45,390 nt of DNA from Halorubrum amylolyticum (GCF_004114995.1 NZ_SDJP01000005.1:87216-132605); one strand, 5' to 3'; shown: positions 17,206-25,013, counted from the stretch's first letter. Numbers and translations are program-made. The notes: generated from the letters alone by a model not told the origin.

Positions 17206-17213
17206 TGGCGGGT

Positions 17214-17651
17214 TTAGACATCCCAGAAGGCTTTGATCCGGTCGTCAAGAGTGGTGAGCACAGTTGTGAGTACGTCCCGCCAGTCGTCGGGATGGTCGGC
17301 ATCCTCTCCGGGAGTCGACGCAGCTGGGGGTTGATGGAAATGCTCGCGAGCGTTGTGGTCATTCGGATGTCGGTCCCATCGACACGCCCACTTGTTGCCG
17401 GTCTGGTATTGTTCTGAATAGTGGATGCTAAAATCGTCAGTCTCGAACCACCGTATCCGTAGATATGCACGGGTGACGCCGCTTGGAAAGTATCCCAGCT
17501 CGTAGTCAGCGACGACTGCGTTCGGTGCGTATTCCGGTCGTGTCTGGATGTCGTCGAACCGATCACTACGAGCAAGGTATGCGGCAATCCGATCAAGGAT
17601 TTCCGTATCGATCGGACCGCGATCGGATGGATGAGCCGCGTCCTCAGGCAT
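17214..17651 (-). CDS. Partner protein of DUF7342-like HTH gene (possible toxin)
   Basis: The protein has 145 residues from the ATG at 17651; the longer frame to 18002 is out of phase with the real upstream gene. Features: IDTEILDRIAAYL near residue 14, LRIRWFETDDFSIHYSEQY near 64-82, and a distinctive WACRWDRHPNDHNAREHFHQPP (88-109). I recognise this type as the usual neighbour of DUF7342-like HTH proteins in haloarchaea, but not its biochemical activity. The conserved Arg/Asp/His residues could form an RNase-like site. It overlaps the HTH gene by eight bases. A toxin role is inferred from the two-gene layout. A second, broken pair lies at 23142-24868. Confidence 0.6.
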   Translation of the reverse strand: MPEDAAHPSDRGPIDTEILDRIAAYLARSDRFDDIQTRPEYAPNAVVADYELGYFPSGVTRAYLRIRWFETDDFSIHYSEQYQTGNKWACRWDRHPNDHNAREHFHQPPAASTPGEDADHPDDWRDVLTTVLTTLDDRIKAFWDV

Positions 17652-18219
17652 CGACCGGACCGGGCTTGCTCCCAACGACTGGATTGTTCCGGCGTGCTTC
17701 GTCAAGGAGTGCAGCTCGCTGTTCGAGCGTCTCCCACTCGGAGAGTGCTTCCCAAGCTGCTTCAGTGGACAAATCCTGTTTCTGAGTGGCGTCGACGAGA
17801 GACACCTCGTCCGGATGCGTCGCATCGAACTGTGCTCTGTAGTCTTCGATCTGTTCAAGTGCGTCACCAAGTGCGTCGACAATCTCCGTCTCGGAGTATT
17901 CCTCGCGGATCCGGTCGATGCGCCGCCACTGGAAGTACGCATCGTTTCGGTCATAGCGGACCGGGCGGCCGTTGTGTCGGTGGACCATGCCCATCTCGTC
18001 AAACCAGTTTAGGTAATCTCGTGCTGTTTCGGTGTCACAGTCAGCATGCTCTGCGATCGTCGATACCTTGGTTGGTGTGCGAAGTCCGACCACAACATCG
18101 AGAAGCCGCTCTCGGATTGACCCACCCTTGAGCAGCGTCTGGGGAGATTCCAGTCCATCGAGATTAGGTGGTGACTCCTCGCCGTCGTATGCATCGTCGG
18201 GGATGTCTGTGAGGTCCAT
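17644..18219 (-). CDS. DUF7342-like HTH protein (possible antitoxin)
   Basis: The protein has 191 residues. Residues 35-95 form an HTH: IRERLLDVVVGL, KVSTIAEHADCDTETARDYLNWFDEMGMVHRHNG, and PVRYDRNDAYFQWRRIDRI. The second half is a helical region (YSETEIVDALGDALEQIEDY; LSEWETLEQRAALLDEARR). This is the layout of the haloarchaeal DUF7342 family (name from memory). The gene overlaps its partner at 17214-17651, probably as one transcript. The HTH protein likely binds its own promoter, in the AT-rich stretch around 18260-18285. Confidence 0.7.
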   Translation of the reverse strand: MDLTDIPDDAYDGEESPPNLDGLESPQTLLKGGSIRERLLDVVVGLRTPTKVSTIAEHADCDTETARDYLNWFDEMGMVHRHNGRPVRYDRNDAYFQWRRIDRIREEYSETEIVDALGDALEQIEDYRAQFDATHPDEVSLVDATQKQDLSTEAAWEALSEWETLEQRAALLDEARRNNPVVGSKPGPVDA

Positions 18220-18321
18220 GCGGAGGTCTCCCTACGGTAATCTACTTCACTCACCGATTTATATCTATGGTATACTGAATTATTTCGTCAATCCGGATGT
18301 GGACTCACTGGACACGAGCAG

Positions 18322-18420
18322 TCAACTACCCCACCCTGAGGGGTTCGCTCGTTGAGGTTGGGCCTTATCCATGAACTCGCCTCGAACCCGTCCGGGTGGG
18401 CGTTGAACGCCCATGCCACC
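18322..18420 (-). pseudogene. Tail of an IS1341-type TnpB gene
   Basis: On the minus strand this encodes VGGMGVQRPPGRVRGEF and ends QRANPSGWGS before TGA, a C-terminal signature common in haloarchaeal TnpB proteins. The zinc finger and RuvC region are absent. The accompanying right-end sequence (CAACTACCCCACCCTGAGGGG, 18323-18343 on the plus strand) is what usually follows such genes. It is a leftover of an old insertion just upstream of the AbrB/MazF pair. Confidence 0.5.
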
Positions 18421-18423
18421 GAC

Positions 18424-18450
18424 ATCTATATCAGTATGAAAAAAGTATGA
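18424..18450 (+). promoter_or_regulatory. Promoter and possible operator of the AbrB/MazF pair
   Basis: A TATA-like TCTATATC (18425-18432) precedes a doubled AGTATGA (18433-18439 and 18444-18450) that runs up to the start codon. Spacing fits a transcript with almost no leader. The doubled heptamer could be an autoregulatory site for the AbrB-type protein. Confidence 0.4.
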
Positions 18451-18726
18451 ATGTGTATGCCCGAACACAAACGGAAAGTTGGAGATCGGGGGCAGGTGAC
18501 GATTCCGAAGGAACTGCGGGACCGTCGTGGCATTGAAGGCGGTGATGAAGTTGAATTCGTCGAAGTAAATGACGAGATCATACTCAAACCCCCGACAGAT
18601 GAGGAACGGCTTGCTGAAGGATATCGAAAGAGAGCCGAGCGGTCTCGTGAGTTGGCTGAGGAAATGGAGGACGCATCCGCAGAAGCAACCGGGCATCTTG
18701 GTGACGCACCCGGCTGGAGCGAGTGA
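18451..18726 (+). CDS. AbrB/MazE-family antitoxin
   Basis: The protein has 91 residues from ATG 18451; a second ATG at 18457 gives MPEHKRKVG and may be the true start. Residues 8-52 form the swapped-hairpin AbrB fold: KVGDRGQVTIPKELRDRRGIEGGDEVEFVEVNDEIILKPP. Residues 53-90 are a charged helix that in MazE-type antitoxins wraps the toxin. It lies 15 bases upstream of the MazF-like gene, the typical antitoxin-first order. It should bind DNA at its own promoter and neutralise the toxin. Confidence 0.85.
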   Translation: MCMPEHKRKVGDRGQVTIPKELRDRRGIEGGDEVEFVEVNDEIILKPPTDEERLAEGYRKRAERSRELAEEMEDASAEATGHLGDAPGWSE

Positions 18727-18741
18727 CTTCTGGAGTCACGT

Positions 18742-19092
18742 GTGCAGGTACGCCGCGGCGACATTGTCATCGTTGAACTGAATCCCACGAAAGGGAGTGA
18801 GCAGCACGGGAAGAGCCGGCCCTGTGTTGTCATCCAGAACGATGTTGGGAACCAGTATTCACCGACGACGATTATCGCTCCATTCACAACGCAGTACACG
18901 TCTGGAGACACGTACCCGTTCGAGGTGGAAGTACTGGCTTCGGATACTGCCCTCGATCACGATTCTGTGGCAGATCTCAGTCAAATCCGGGTTGTCGACA
19001 TCAATGAACGTGTGGCAAAGAACATTGGATCTGTCCCATCATCAGATCTGGTGAAAATTGACTCGGCAATCAAAGATAGCCTCGGAATCTGA
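18742..19092 (+). CDS. MazF/PemK-family endoribonuclease toxin
   Basis: The protein has 116 residues with a GTG start. The N-terminus VRRGDIVIVELNPTKGSEQHGKSRPCVVIQND is a textbook MazF/PemK opening (RGDIV, G.E..K.RP.vv..n). Then come TTIIAPFTT, DSVADLSQIRVVDINERVAKNIGSV with the usual 'D..Q.r.vd..rl...iG.l', and a terminal helix. MazF toxins cleave mRNA at short sequences and halt growth. The length is normal and nothing is broken, so the pair with the AbrB-type antitoxin looks functional. Confidence 0.9.
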   Translation: MQVRRGDIVIVELNPTKGSEQHGKSRPCVVIQNDVGNQYSPTTIIAPFTTQYTSGDTYPFEVEVLASDTALDHDSVADLSQIRVVDINERVAKNIGSVPSSDLVKIDSAIKDSLGI

Positions 19093-19104
19093 GCGAAAAG
19101 TTCC

Positions 19105-19269
19105 TTAGCCTCCGAACAACCGAGAAAAGAACCCACCTGAGTCGTCCGTCTCCGACGTATCCTCTGTGGTGTCTGATTGCTGGGTGCCCGTACCAGTTTC
19201 GGCCGCGCCGTTCAGGAGTTCGGTGACGGAGTACCCGATCCACTCGCCGAATTCCTCAGGTGCACCGAT
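19105..19269 (-). pseudogene. 3' part of a small gene interrupted by a TnpB element
   Basis: The minus-strand frame continues IGAPEEFGEWIGYSVTELL, then an acidic linker, and ends GGFFSRLFGG. The 5' part (MDELTANISFDRFADMPEFY) lies beyond the element at 20802-20861. Joining the two directly gives an open frame of about 75 codons (PEFY then IGAPEEF). The family is not recognised; the tail FFSRLFGG could be an amphipathic peptide. Once joined, the gene would be the target of a clean insertion. Confidence 0.55.
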
Positions 19270-19420
19270 GTGAACCCACCCCGAGGTCAAGCCTCGGGGC
19301 TTCCTGCTTCCACGACGCGCTTTGCATCCACTCGCAAGGGAGTGAACGTAGGGAGCGCAGTCTGCACAGGCGTTGATTCGGAGCGTCCCGCTCCTATCTG
19401 TTTGCGACCGCGAGAAAGGA
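19270..19420 (-). ncRNA. Predicted omega (right-end) RNA of the TnpB element
   Basis: TnpB guide RNAs are transcribed from the 3' end of tnpB through the right end into flanking DNA. The terminal part here has an 8-bp hairpin (19279-19299) just inside the boundary, and the flanking bases below 19270 would be the guide. Overlapping sense RNAs of this kind are known from Halobacterium tnpB genes. The 5' boundary is a guess. Confidence 0.4.
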
Positions 19421-20522
19421 TGTTCTTTGCCGCGTTCAGGTCCCTATCCTCAGTGTGACCGCACGCTGGACAGGAGTGTTCTCGAATCCACAGCGGTTTC
19501 GACGTTTCCACACCACACTCCGAACACTCTTTGGTTGTTCCTGCTGGTTCGACTCGAACGACGTGAGTACCATGCAGGTCGGCTTTGTACTCCAAGAGGT
19601 CCAGAAACCGTGACCATGCCGCGTCCTGCTTGTTCTTGGCGTTCTGGCTGGTTTCCAACATCGGCTTCACATCCAAATCTTCGACAGCCACCAAATCGTA
19701 CTCACGGACCAGCCACGTCGTGAGTTTGTGCTGGTAGTCCAGCACTTTCCGCTTGATCTGCCGCTTCGCTCGGGCAACGTTCTGTCGTTGTTTTTCCCAG
19801 TTATTCGACCCGTGTTCTTTCCGGTCGAGTTTCCGCTGTTCGCGTCCGTAACAGTCGTACTCGTCCGACAGGTCGAGCATATCCACTGCCGTATCGTCGC
19901 TGGTGTGGATGTACGAGAGAATCCCGAGGTCTACACCCACACAATCGGTGGGGTCGAGTGTATCGGGTTGGGGCTTTTCGGGAAGTTCCTCGTCCGGGCG
20001 TTCAGTGACGAGATACACGAACCAGTCGCCAGTTCGTTCCTTCTTCAACACGACGCGCTTGATGTTCTCGGTCGCGGGAAGCTCTCGGTGCGCTCGAATT
20101 GGGATGTGGCCGATTTTCGAGAGTCGGAGTGTCGCGTATCCGTCTTGGCCCGTGGTGTGATTCACGTCGAAGCCTTCGGACTGATACGCGACTGAGCGAC
20201 GTTCGCCGCTCCCCTGCCACTTCAACCGTCCTGTCTTGTAGCCGCTTTCCCGCCGACTTTTCTGCGTCTCAACGTTCTTGTGTATCTCGGAGACAGTCTG
20301 TTGGGCGGCGTGTGCCGACACTTCGGAAAAAAGCAACCACTGCTGTTTCCAGTCTGTGAGTTTGCGGTGCTGGTCGTAGGCGGTTGGCCGGTTCCCGTAG
20401 TCGTGGGAGTAGTAGTCGCGGATGGCGTGGTTCCGTATCTGTCGGTGGATTTCGATGTGTCGCCACGCTTCGCTGGCGGTTCCCTCGCCGGGATACGCAC
20501 GACAGCGAAGCGTTACGTCCAT
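19287..20522 (-). CDS. tnpB: TnpB RNA-guided nuclease, catalytic residues intact
   Basis: The protein has 411 residues. RuvC-I VGVDLG gives D198, RuvC-II VAVEDLDV gives E281, and RuvC-III EDRDLNAAKN gives D361. The zinc finger uses C333, C336, C351 and C354 (CSEC and CPAC). Length and order are normal for IS1341-type TnpB, an RNA-guided DNA endonuclease that favours retention of its element and is the ancestor of Cas12. It begins five bases after the stop of the AbrB-like gene, so it is probably translated from the same transcript. All three catalytic acids and the zinc ligands are present, so it is probably active. Confidence 0.9.
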   Translation of the reverse strand: MDVTLRCRAYPGEGTASEAWRHIEIHRQIRNHAIRDYYSHDYGNRPTAYDQHRKLTDWKQQWLLFSEVSAHAAQQTVSEIHKNVETQKSRRESGYKTGRLKWQGSGERRSVAYQSEGFDVNHTTGQDGYATLRLSKIGHIPIRAHRELPATENIKRVVLKKERTGDWFVYLVTERPDEELPEKPQPDTLDPTDCVGVDLGILSYIHTSDDTAVDMLDLSDEYDCYGREQRKLDRKEHGSNNWEKQRQNVARAKRQIKRKVLDYQHKLTTWLVREYDLVAVEDLDVKPMLETSQNAKNKQDAAWSRFLDLLEYKADLHGTHVVRVEPAGTTKECSECGVETSKPLWIREHSCPACGHTEDRDLNAAKNILSRGRKQIGAGRSESTPVQTALPTFTPLRVDAKRVVEAGSPEA

Positions 20523-20527
20523 CTGTG

Positions 20528-20662
20528 TTAGTCCAGCCGTTCAACAGTGAGTTTGATTCGGTCACCCGGCTCGATACCAAGCGGTTCGCGCACATCTTCG
20601 GGAATCGTGACCTGTCCTCGGTCACGGACAGTCGGATAACATTCCATCTCAGTCTGACCCAT
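20528..20662 (-). CDS. Minimal AbrB-like protein upstream of tnpB
   Basis: The protein has 44 residues: MGQTEMECYPTVRDRGQVTI, then PEDVREPLGIEPGDRIKLTV and ERLD. That is just the swapped-hairpin AbrB fold with no C-terminal toxin-binding tail. It starts inside the IS element and ends five bases before tnpB, so it travels with it. A likely role is autoregulation of tnpB transcription, keeping nuclease levels low; an antitoxin-like role is less likely for lack of a tail. The frame is complete and well conserved against other AbrB proteins. Confidence 0.8.
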   Translation of the reverse strand: MGQTEMECYPTVRDRGQVTIPEDVREPLGIEPGDRIKLTVERLD

Positions 20663-20801
20663 ACAGGCTCATTCTGATTCGCTCGAAGTAAACGTTTCGA
20701 TAGCGTGGGCCTGTGGGCCGGGAGAGACAACCCGGCGGCTGGTCGGCCACTGTCGGCTTCACCCTCGGGGTCAAGCCCCGAGGCACTCGCCTTGTTTATC
20801 T

Positions 20802-20861
20802 GTAGAACTCCGGCATATCCGCGAACCTATCAAACGAGATGTTCGCTGTCAGTTCGTCCAT
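20802..20861 (-). pseudogene. 5' part of the small gene interrupted by the TnpB element
   Basis: The minus-strand ATG at 20861 starts MDELTANISFDRFADMPEFY, which runs into the left end of the element. An AT-rich TTTTAATTCG about 30 bases upstream may be its TATA box. The 3' part is at 19105-19269. Confidence 0.5.
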
Positions 20862-21017
20862 ACACACAGCAGCGGTCTAACACGAATTAAAACCGTACCG
20901 TGGAGCGGTAGTGGAGCATACGCTGTCGACACTCAGAGATACATCGGCAGCGACGCATACCCTACGGCGCTGGAAGCGGCCAGTCACCGAGGAATGCTGT
21001 GAAGCCTATGTTTCAAC

Positions 21018-21058
21018 GAGAAGAGAACCCCGCCGTTTACGGCGAGGAGGATGTCACT
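21018..21058 (+). repeat. Solo IS1341 right-end hairpin
   Basis: ACCCCGCCG then TTTA then CGGCGAGGAGGATGTCA matches the right end of the element at 24869-26350 (CCCGCGTC-TTCA-GGCGCGGGAGGATGTCA). No TnpB accompanies it. The end forms the stop codon (TGA) of the hydrolase gene on the other strand. The stretch 20862-21017 to its left holds no gene that I can support. Confidence 0.55.
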
Positions 21059-21845
21059 CACGGAGGAATGCTCCAACTTCCGCTGTGATCCGTTGTGGGG
21101 CTTCGCTTGGACCGCTGTGACTGACTCCGTCGAACTCGACGAGCCGGCTGTGAGGAAGCACACCATGGACCTCACGAGCGCTCTCACGAAGGAATTCCGG
21201 CCCATTCGTTCCGGTCATCACGAGAACATCCGCTTTGACATCCAGCGTACTGGGTAACTGGTACTGCTCGACAGCGCGATTCATCCGGACGACCTCGTCA
21301 GCGAGTTTGACACAATCCGGCCAGACCGACCACTCAGCCAACCACGCATCGAGGTTATCAATTCCGTCGGGATGGAGGACCTGCTCGATGTAACGTTTCA
21401 CGGCCTCCTGACGTTCACCTTCATCGATGAGTGTAGCCATCCGGTCAGCGAGATCAGCCTCTTTTCGGTAGCCATCAGGGAGGACTGCTGGTTCATATGC
21501 GAGGACCGCTTCAACCGCTACATCGGTCGCAGCTTCGACTGCCGTCAGTGCGCCGTAGGAGTGACCGAACAGAATCGGATCGCCGTCGACAGTATCGGCG
21601 AGTGTCTGGACGTACCGCACCTCACGGTCCAGTACCTCGTCGGCGCGGGTCTCTGCTAGATCCGCAAGACACGTACCAAATCCCGGTCGCTGTGGGATCA
21701 CAATGCCGTACTCGTCGAAGTACGGTAGGACTGGATGCCAGTATTCTCGGGGAGCCATTCCACCGTGGAGAAGGATCAGTGGCTGACCGTCGCCGTGTCG
21801 TTCGTACACTACTTCAGTACCATCAGCGGACTGGGTCGTCACCAT
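21054..21845 (-). CDS. Alpha/beta hydrolase
   Basis: The protein has 263 residues. The oxyanion segment LILLHGGMAPREYW (23-36), nucleophile elbow GHSYG with S96, and C-terminal FDGVSHSGPSEAPQ with H243 give a standard serine hydrolase triad; the acid is probably in VLVMTGTNGPEF near 215. The substrate cannot be told; relatives act on esters, lactones or haloalkanes. Its stop codon is formed exactly where a TnpB right end begins, so a few residues may have been lost, though the length is normal. It diverges from the Bat-type regulator gene at 22014, which probably controls it. Confidence 0.8.
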   Translation of the reverse strand: MVTTQSADGTEVVYERHGDGQPLILLHGGMAPREYWHPVLPYFDEYGIVIPQRPGFGTCLADLAETRADEVLDREVRYVQTLADTVDGDPILFGHSYGALTAVEAATDVAVEAVLAYEPAVLPDGYRKEADLADRMATLIDEGERQEAVKRYIEQVLHPDGIDNLDAWLAEWSVWPDCVKLADEVVRMNRAVEQYQLPSTLDVKADVLVMTGTNGPEFLRESAREVHGVLPHSRLVEFDGVSHSGPSEAPQRITAEVGAFLRE

Positions 21846-22013
21846 ACAACGCTGTGTTCGAAGGCGACGAGGCTAAGCCGTTCTCTCAGCCATTGGGCTA
21901 TTTATAAGTGGAAGTGGATAGGCATGTCATCAAGAAGTACCACAGTACTGCCCACATTGCTCTCGAAACCGAGTCTTCAACACCCCCATTAACAATGGCA
22001 TCAACTATCGCGT

Positions 22014-22700
22014 ATGAGGCTTGTCGCTGAATTCGAGATCTACTGCGACGTGCTTCCGCTTGTTGAGGTAGCAGCGACAGTACCCGAGGCGACGCTGATC
22101 CTCGAACTACAGTTCAACCATGGGAAACGGCCCCTGTTTCTAGTCACCATAACAAACGGTTCTGACCAAGCGGTCACAAACGCGCTTTCCGACGCCTACG
22201 ATGTCGGTGAATGGACGCTTGTTGGAGAGGCCGGTGACACGCGTCGCTACCAAGTAATGCCAGCACTCAGCTTCGAGGAACAACTCGGCGGTCACATAGA
22301 CGATCTCGCAGGGCTTGAGGCGCTCGCTACGGCGGATGCAATCATCGAGCGGATCGAGGTATTACCGGACGGATGGCGACAGACCGGGTGGTTCGCCGAC
22401 CGAGAAGCGTTCAGCGCATTCTCGACGTTCTGGCAACAGAACGCCGATTTTAGATTGTTTCGTCTCACCCGTAATCGGGAGTCCAAACCACCCGGTGATG
22501 GGCTAACCAATCATCAGCAGGAGGCGCTTCGCACAGCGTACGAGATGGGCCATTTCGATATCCCGCGGCGGGCGTCACTGGAAGAAGTTGCCATAGAGTT
22601 GGATATCTCTGCGTCATCGCTCTCTGAGCGGTTGCGTCGTGCGGAGACGCAACTCATCGAAGAGACGGTGGCGACAACGTGGCCGCCTCTCCCCGATTGA
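22014..22700 (+). CDS. Bat-type HTH_10 transcription regulator
   Basis: The protein has 228 residues. The N-terminal 150 residues form the sensor-like part seen in bacterioopsin-activator relatives (WTLVGEAGDTRRYQVMP; LATADAIIERIEVLPDGWRQTGWFADREAFSAF). Residues 164-215 are the HTH_10 domain: LTNHQQEALRTAYEMGHFDIPR, then LEEVAIELDISASSLSERLRRAE. It lacks PAS or GAF input domains, so it probably senses a ligand directly or responds to partner proteins. It diverges from the hydrolase gene with a 168-bp gap, the classic place for a regulator of its neighbour. Confidence 0.85.
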   Translation: MRLVAEFEIYCDVLPLVEVAATVPEATLILELQFNHGKRPLFLVTITNGSDQAVTNALSDAYDVGEWTLVGEAGDTRRYQVMPALSFEEQLGGHIDDLAGLEALATADAIIERIEVLPDGWRQTGWFADREAFSAFSTFWQQNADFRLFRLTRNRESKPPGDGLTNHQQEALRTAYEMGHFDIPRRASLEEVAIELDISASSLSERLRRAETQLIEETVATTWPPLPD

Positions 22701-22733
22701 ACCACTACGTTGCGGAAGTGTTCCATACGTCAA

Positions 22734-23085
22734 CTACCCTCCCCTACTCGCTCACGGCTGACGCCGTTCGCTCCTTGAGGGTAGGCCTTCCTGCTTCCAC
22801 GGCGCGCTTTGGAGACACCGAATCGGTGTCCGTAGGGAGCGCAGTCGCCACAGGCGTTGATTCGGAGTGTCCCACTCCTACATCTTGCACGCCGCGTTTG
22901 CGTCTCTGTCCCCTTCAAACCCGCAGGCGGGACAGGAGTGTTCACGGACCCACAACGGCCTGTCGGGTGAAACGCCGCACGACGCGCACTCTTTGGTTGT
23001 CCCTCTCGGGTTGACCGCGACGAAGCGCGTTCCCTCTCGCTCACACCTGTATTCGAGCAACGAGAGGAACGACACTTGGCATTTG
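22734..23085 (-). pseudogene. tnpB: C-terminal remnant of an IS1341-type TnpB
   Basis: The minus strand encodes MSFLSLLEYRCEREGTRF, a zinc finger (CASC and CPAC), and DRDANAA (the RuvC-III aspartate), but RuvC-I and II are missing. A small deletion near 22875 shifts the frame; the old tail resumes as HSESTPVATALP and ends before the right end (22734-22788), which contains GAGCGAACGGCG and GAGCGAGTAGGG. It is a dead relic of the same family as the element at 19270-20801. Confidence 0.75.
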
Positions 23086-23141
23086 GACTAATTATTTGAT
23101 TTTGATGTAGATTTATTGCGCTAAGATGGGTTAGAGTAACT

Positions 23142-23325
23142 ATGACTGAGACGACAGACGGGTTTGAAGTGTGGATAGAACATACGAGCGCGTTCGATAG
23201 GGTCCAGTCTGTCGCCCGGAGTGTGTCGAAACCGAAACCCGTCTCGTACATTGCAGAGGAAGCTCACGTCGCTGAAAACACCGCACGTGACCACTTGGAG
23301 CGGCTTGTAGAATTGAACGTGCTGT
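23142..23325 (+). pseudogene. DUF7342-like HTH gene, 5' part (split by an IS)
   Basis: ATG 23142 starts MTETTDGFEVWIEHTSAFDR, followed by the HTH (VSYIAEEAHVAENTARDHLERLVELNVL). The insertion sequence enters here. Removing the IS and one copy of the 8-bp duplication CGTGCTGT joins this exactly in frame to 24402, giving ELNVLLESESDG and a protein of 173 residues. It is the same family as the intact gene at 17644-18219. Confidence 0.8.
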
Positions 23326-24393
23326 GAGGGTGTCATAGAACGAGTAGCACACCAAAGAGCAGGGTGAATGCTGAGGTGGATGAGTTCAGCGACCCTGCAG
23401 GATGATCCTTCGGTAGACTCGTTCTTCAATGTCGTGGAGACCGAGACGCTAGCGCTGTTCGAGCACCTCTCCTTCGAGTTTCTCGAAGAGTTTGACGTGT
23501 TCGCCCCGGCGGAGACGGGGCGAACACGAGACCACGAACCACCAGAGCTGATGCGTGGCTTTCTCCACTGCTACTACAAGGACATCTACGGCATTCGTCC
23601 CGTTGAACGAGAACTACGGAACACGGTTGTCTGGCTGAGCTGTGGGTTCGATCGACCGCCGTCGAGAGACACGGTCGATCGCTTCCTTACCGATCTTGAG
23701 CACGTCGTTAACAAGGTGTTCGACCACCTCGTCGAGCAGGCCGCCCGCCGCGGCCTGCTCGACTTGACCTACTGCATTGATTCAACTGACGTGAGGGCGA
23801 TGCCCGCCGATCAAGACGCCTCAAAGTGCTACGATCCCACTGACGACGAGTACTACCACGGCTACGGCTGTACAATCGTCTCGACCGGGCAAAAAATCCC
23901 GATCGCGGTGGAGTTCACAGAGAGTAAACAAGCGCCAGAGGAGACGGCGATGCGCGTCACGCGTGACGCGCTCGCCGTCGCCAAGCCGATCTGGATGGTC
24001 GGTGACAGCGCCTACGACACGCTGGAGTGGCACGATCACCTGCTGGCCGCAGGGGTCGTGCCAGTCGTCCCATACAACGCGCGAAACACTGACGACCCGA
24101 AAGACATCGAATACAGGGTCGAAGACCGCATCGAACAACACAGCGAGGACGTTCAGCTGAAGCAGTCCACGTTGGATGAGACGTACAACCGCCGTACTGG
24201 AGTCGAACGAACGAATGAATCAGTGAAGGACTGCGGCCTCGGGCGAACGCACGCCCGAGGCCGCGTTCACGCACGAGCGCAGGTGTTCCTCGCTCTGTGC
24301 CTTCGTCTCGTCGTCGCAATCACCAACTACGAACGCGGAGACAATCCGGGAAGCACGATCATCACGGTGTGACAAGAGTTCTATGACACCCTC
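23326..24393 (+). mobile_element. Complete insertion sequence with 8-bp target duplication
   Basis: The element is 1068 bp. The left end GAGGGTGTCATAGAAC is mirrored at the right as GTTCTATGACACCCTC, a 16-bp perfect terminal inverted repeat that continues imperfectly to CACACC. The flanks CGTGCTGT at 23318-23325 and 24394-24401 are perfect 8-bp direct repeats, the target duplication. It holds a single DDE transposase gene. The perfect ends and duplication mean a recent insertion. Confidence 0.9.
23368..24372 (+). CDS. DDE transposase (IS4/IS5-type)
   Basis: The protein has 334 residues. Catalytic acids are visible as YCIDSTDVRAMP (first Asp), WMVGDSAYDT (second Asp) and RTGVERTNESVKD (the Glu, with the usual basic helix). 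The N-terminal part (LMRGFLHCYYKDIYGIRPVERELRN; RPPSRDTVDRFLTD) is the transposase DNA-binding domain. The frame is intact and fills the element, so it should be functional. The family assignment between IS4- and IS5-like groups is by motif only. Confidence 0.85.
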   Translation: MLRWMSSATLQDDPSVDSFFNVVETETLALFEHLSFEFLEEFDVFAPAETGRTRDHEPPELMRGFLHCYYKDIYGIRPVERELRNTVVWLSCGFDRPPSRDTVDRFLTDLEHVVNKVFDHLVEQAARRGLLDLTYCIDSTDVRAMPADQDASKCYDPTDDEYYHGYGCTIVSTGQKIPIAVEFTESKQAPEETAMRVTRDALAVAKPIWMVGDSAYDTLEWHDHLLAAGVVPVVPYNARNTDDPKDIEYRVEDRIEQHSEDVQLKQSTLDETYNRRTGVERTNESVKDCGLGRTHARGRVHARAQVFLALCLRLVVAITNYERGDNPGSTIITV

Positions 24394-24401
24394 CGTGCTG
24401 T

Positions 24402-24739
24402 TGGAAAGTGAGTCGGATGGCACGGCGCTCTACTCGCCTGATCCACTCCATGTTCGGCTGCAAACGCTCCGTGGGCTGTTAGAGGAACACGATCGAGATG
24501 GCCTTATTGAGCTGAAGGCTGACCTCCAAGTAGAAATCGAGGAACTGAGCGAGGAGTACGGAGTAGACTCTCCGGACGCTCTTCGAAAGCTTGCAGCAGA
24601 GTCAGAGAGTGCGGCCGAGACGAGTGAGATCCGAAAGGCAGCGAGTGACTGGGAACTCATGCTGTACCGGCTCTCTATCGTTGAGGACGCAATCGAGGAC
24701 TACGCGGAGTATGACCGTGACTACAGAGCATCGGCCTAA
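24402..24739 (+). pseudogene. DUF7342-like HTH gene, 3' part
   Basis: This continues the frame of 23142-23325 after the IS: LESESDGTALYSPDPLHVRL and then a long helical region (LKADLQVEIEELSEEYGVDSP; ELMLYRLSIVEDAIEDY). An ATG at 24383 lies within the IS end and is not the native start. The stop is two bases before the ATG of the partner remnant. The insertion is so clean that precise excision would restore the gene. Confidence 0.8.
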
Positions 24740-24741
24740 GC

Positions 24742-24868
24742 ATGGGAGGCGGGAACTCATACATTTCAAGAGAGACATCCCACGGAGCGCTTCGGGGCAT
24801 CCAGCAGGAACTTGAGCGTCATCCGGCAGTTACTGAGGTTCGCGGCTTTCCACTAGGAGTGTTTACAC
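24742..24868 (+). pseudogene. Truncated partner of the split DUF7342-like gene
   Basis: ATG 24742 starts MGGGNSYISRETSHGALRGI and continues QQELERHPAVTEVRGFPLGV before running into the left end of a TnpB element at about 24869. It occupies the position of the partner gene seen intact at 17214-17651, and its helix followed by a strand resembles that partner's N-terminus. The remainder is not found on the other side of the element, so DNA was lost. Confidence 0.5.
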
Positions 24869-25013
24869 GAAATCAAGGAGAATACCTGCGCCTTTAGGCG
24901 CAGGATGAATCCGACAACTCCTACGCAATCAACCGTCGATAGCAAGGCCGGATATTCCGCGCCAACCGACACTATTAACAAAATAGCATCCATAACCAGT
25001 TATAAAGCCAGAA

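Larger units (their letters stand above)
19270..20801 (-). mobile_element. IS1341-type element (TnpB plus AbrB-like gene)
   Basis: The element is about 1532 bp. Its right end (19270-19299) carries an 8-bp hairpin CCCCGAGG/CCTCGGGG, and its left end (about 20762-20783) a related CCTCGGGG/CCCCGAGG hairpin. It encodes TnpB and a small AbrB-like protein but no TnpA, so it depends on a transposase elsewhere. The left end abuts TTCTAC (minus strand), which would be the target-adjacent motif. It interrupts a small gene without target duplication, as expected for IS200/IS605 relatives. Boundaries are inferred from the rejoined host frame. Confidence 0.6.
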
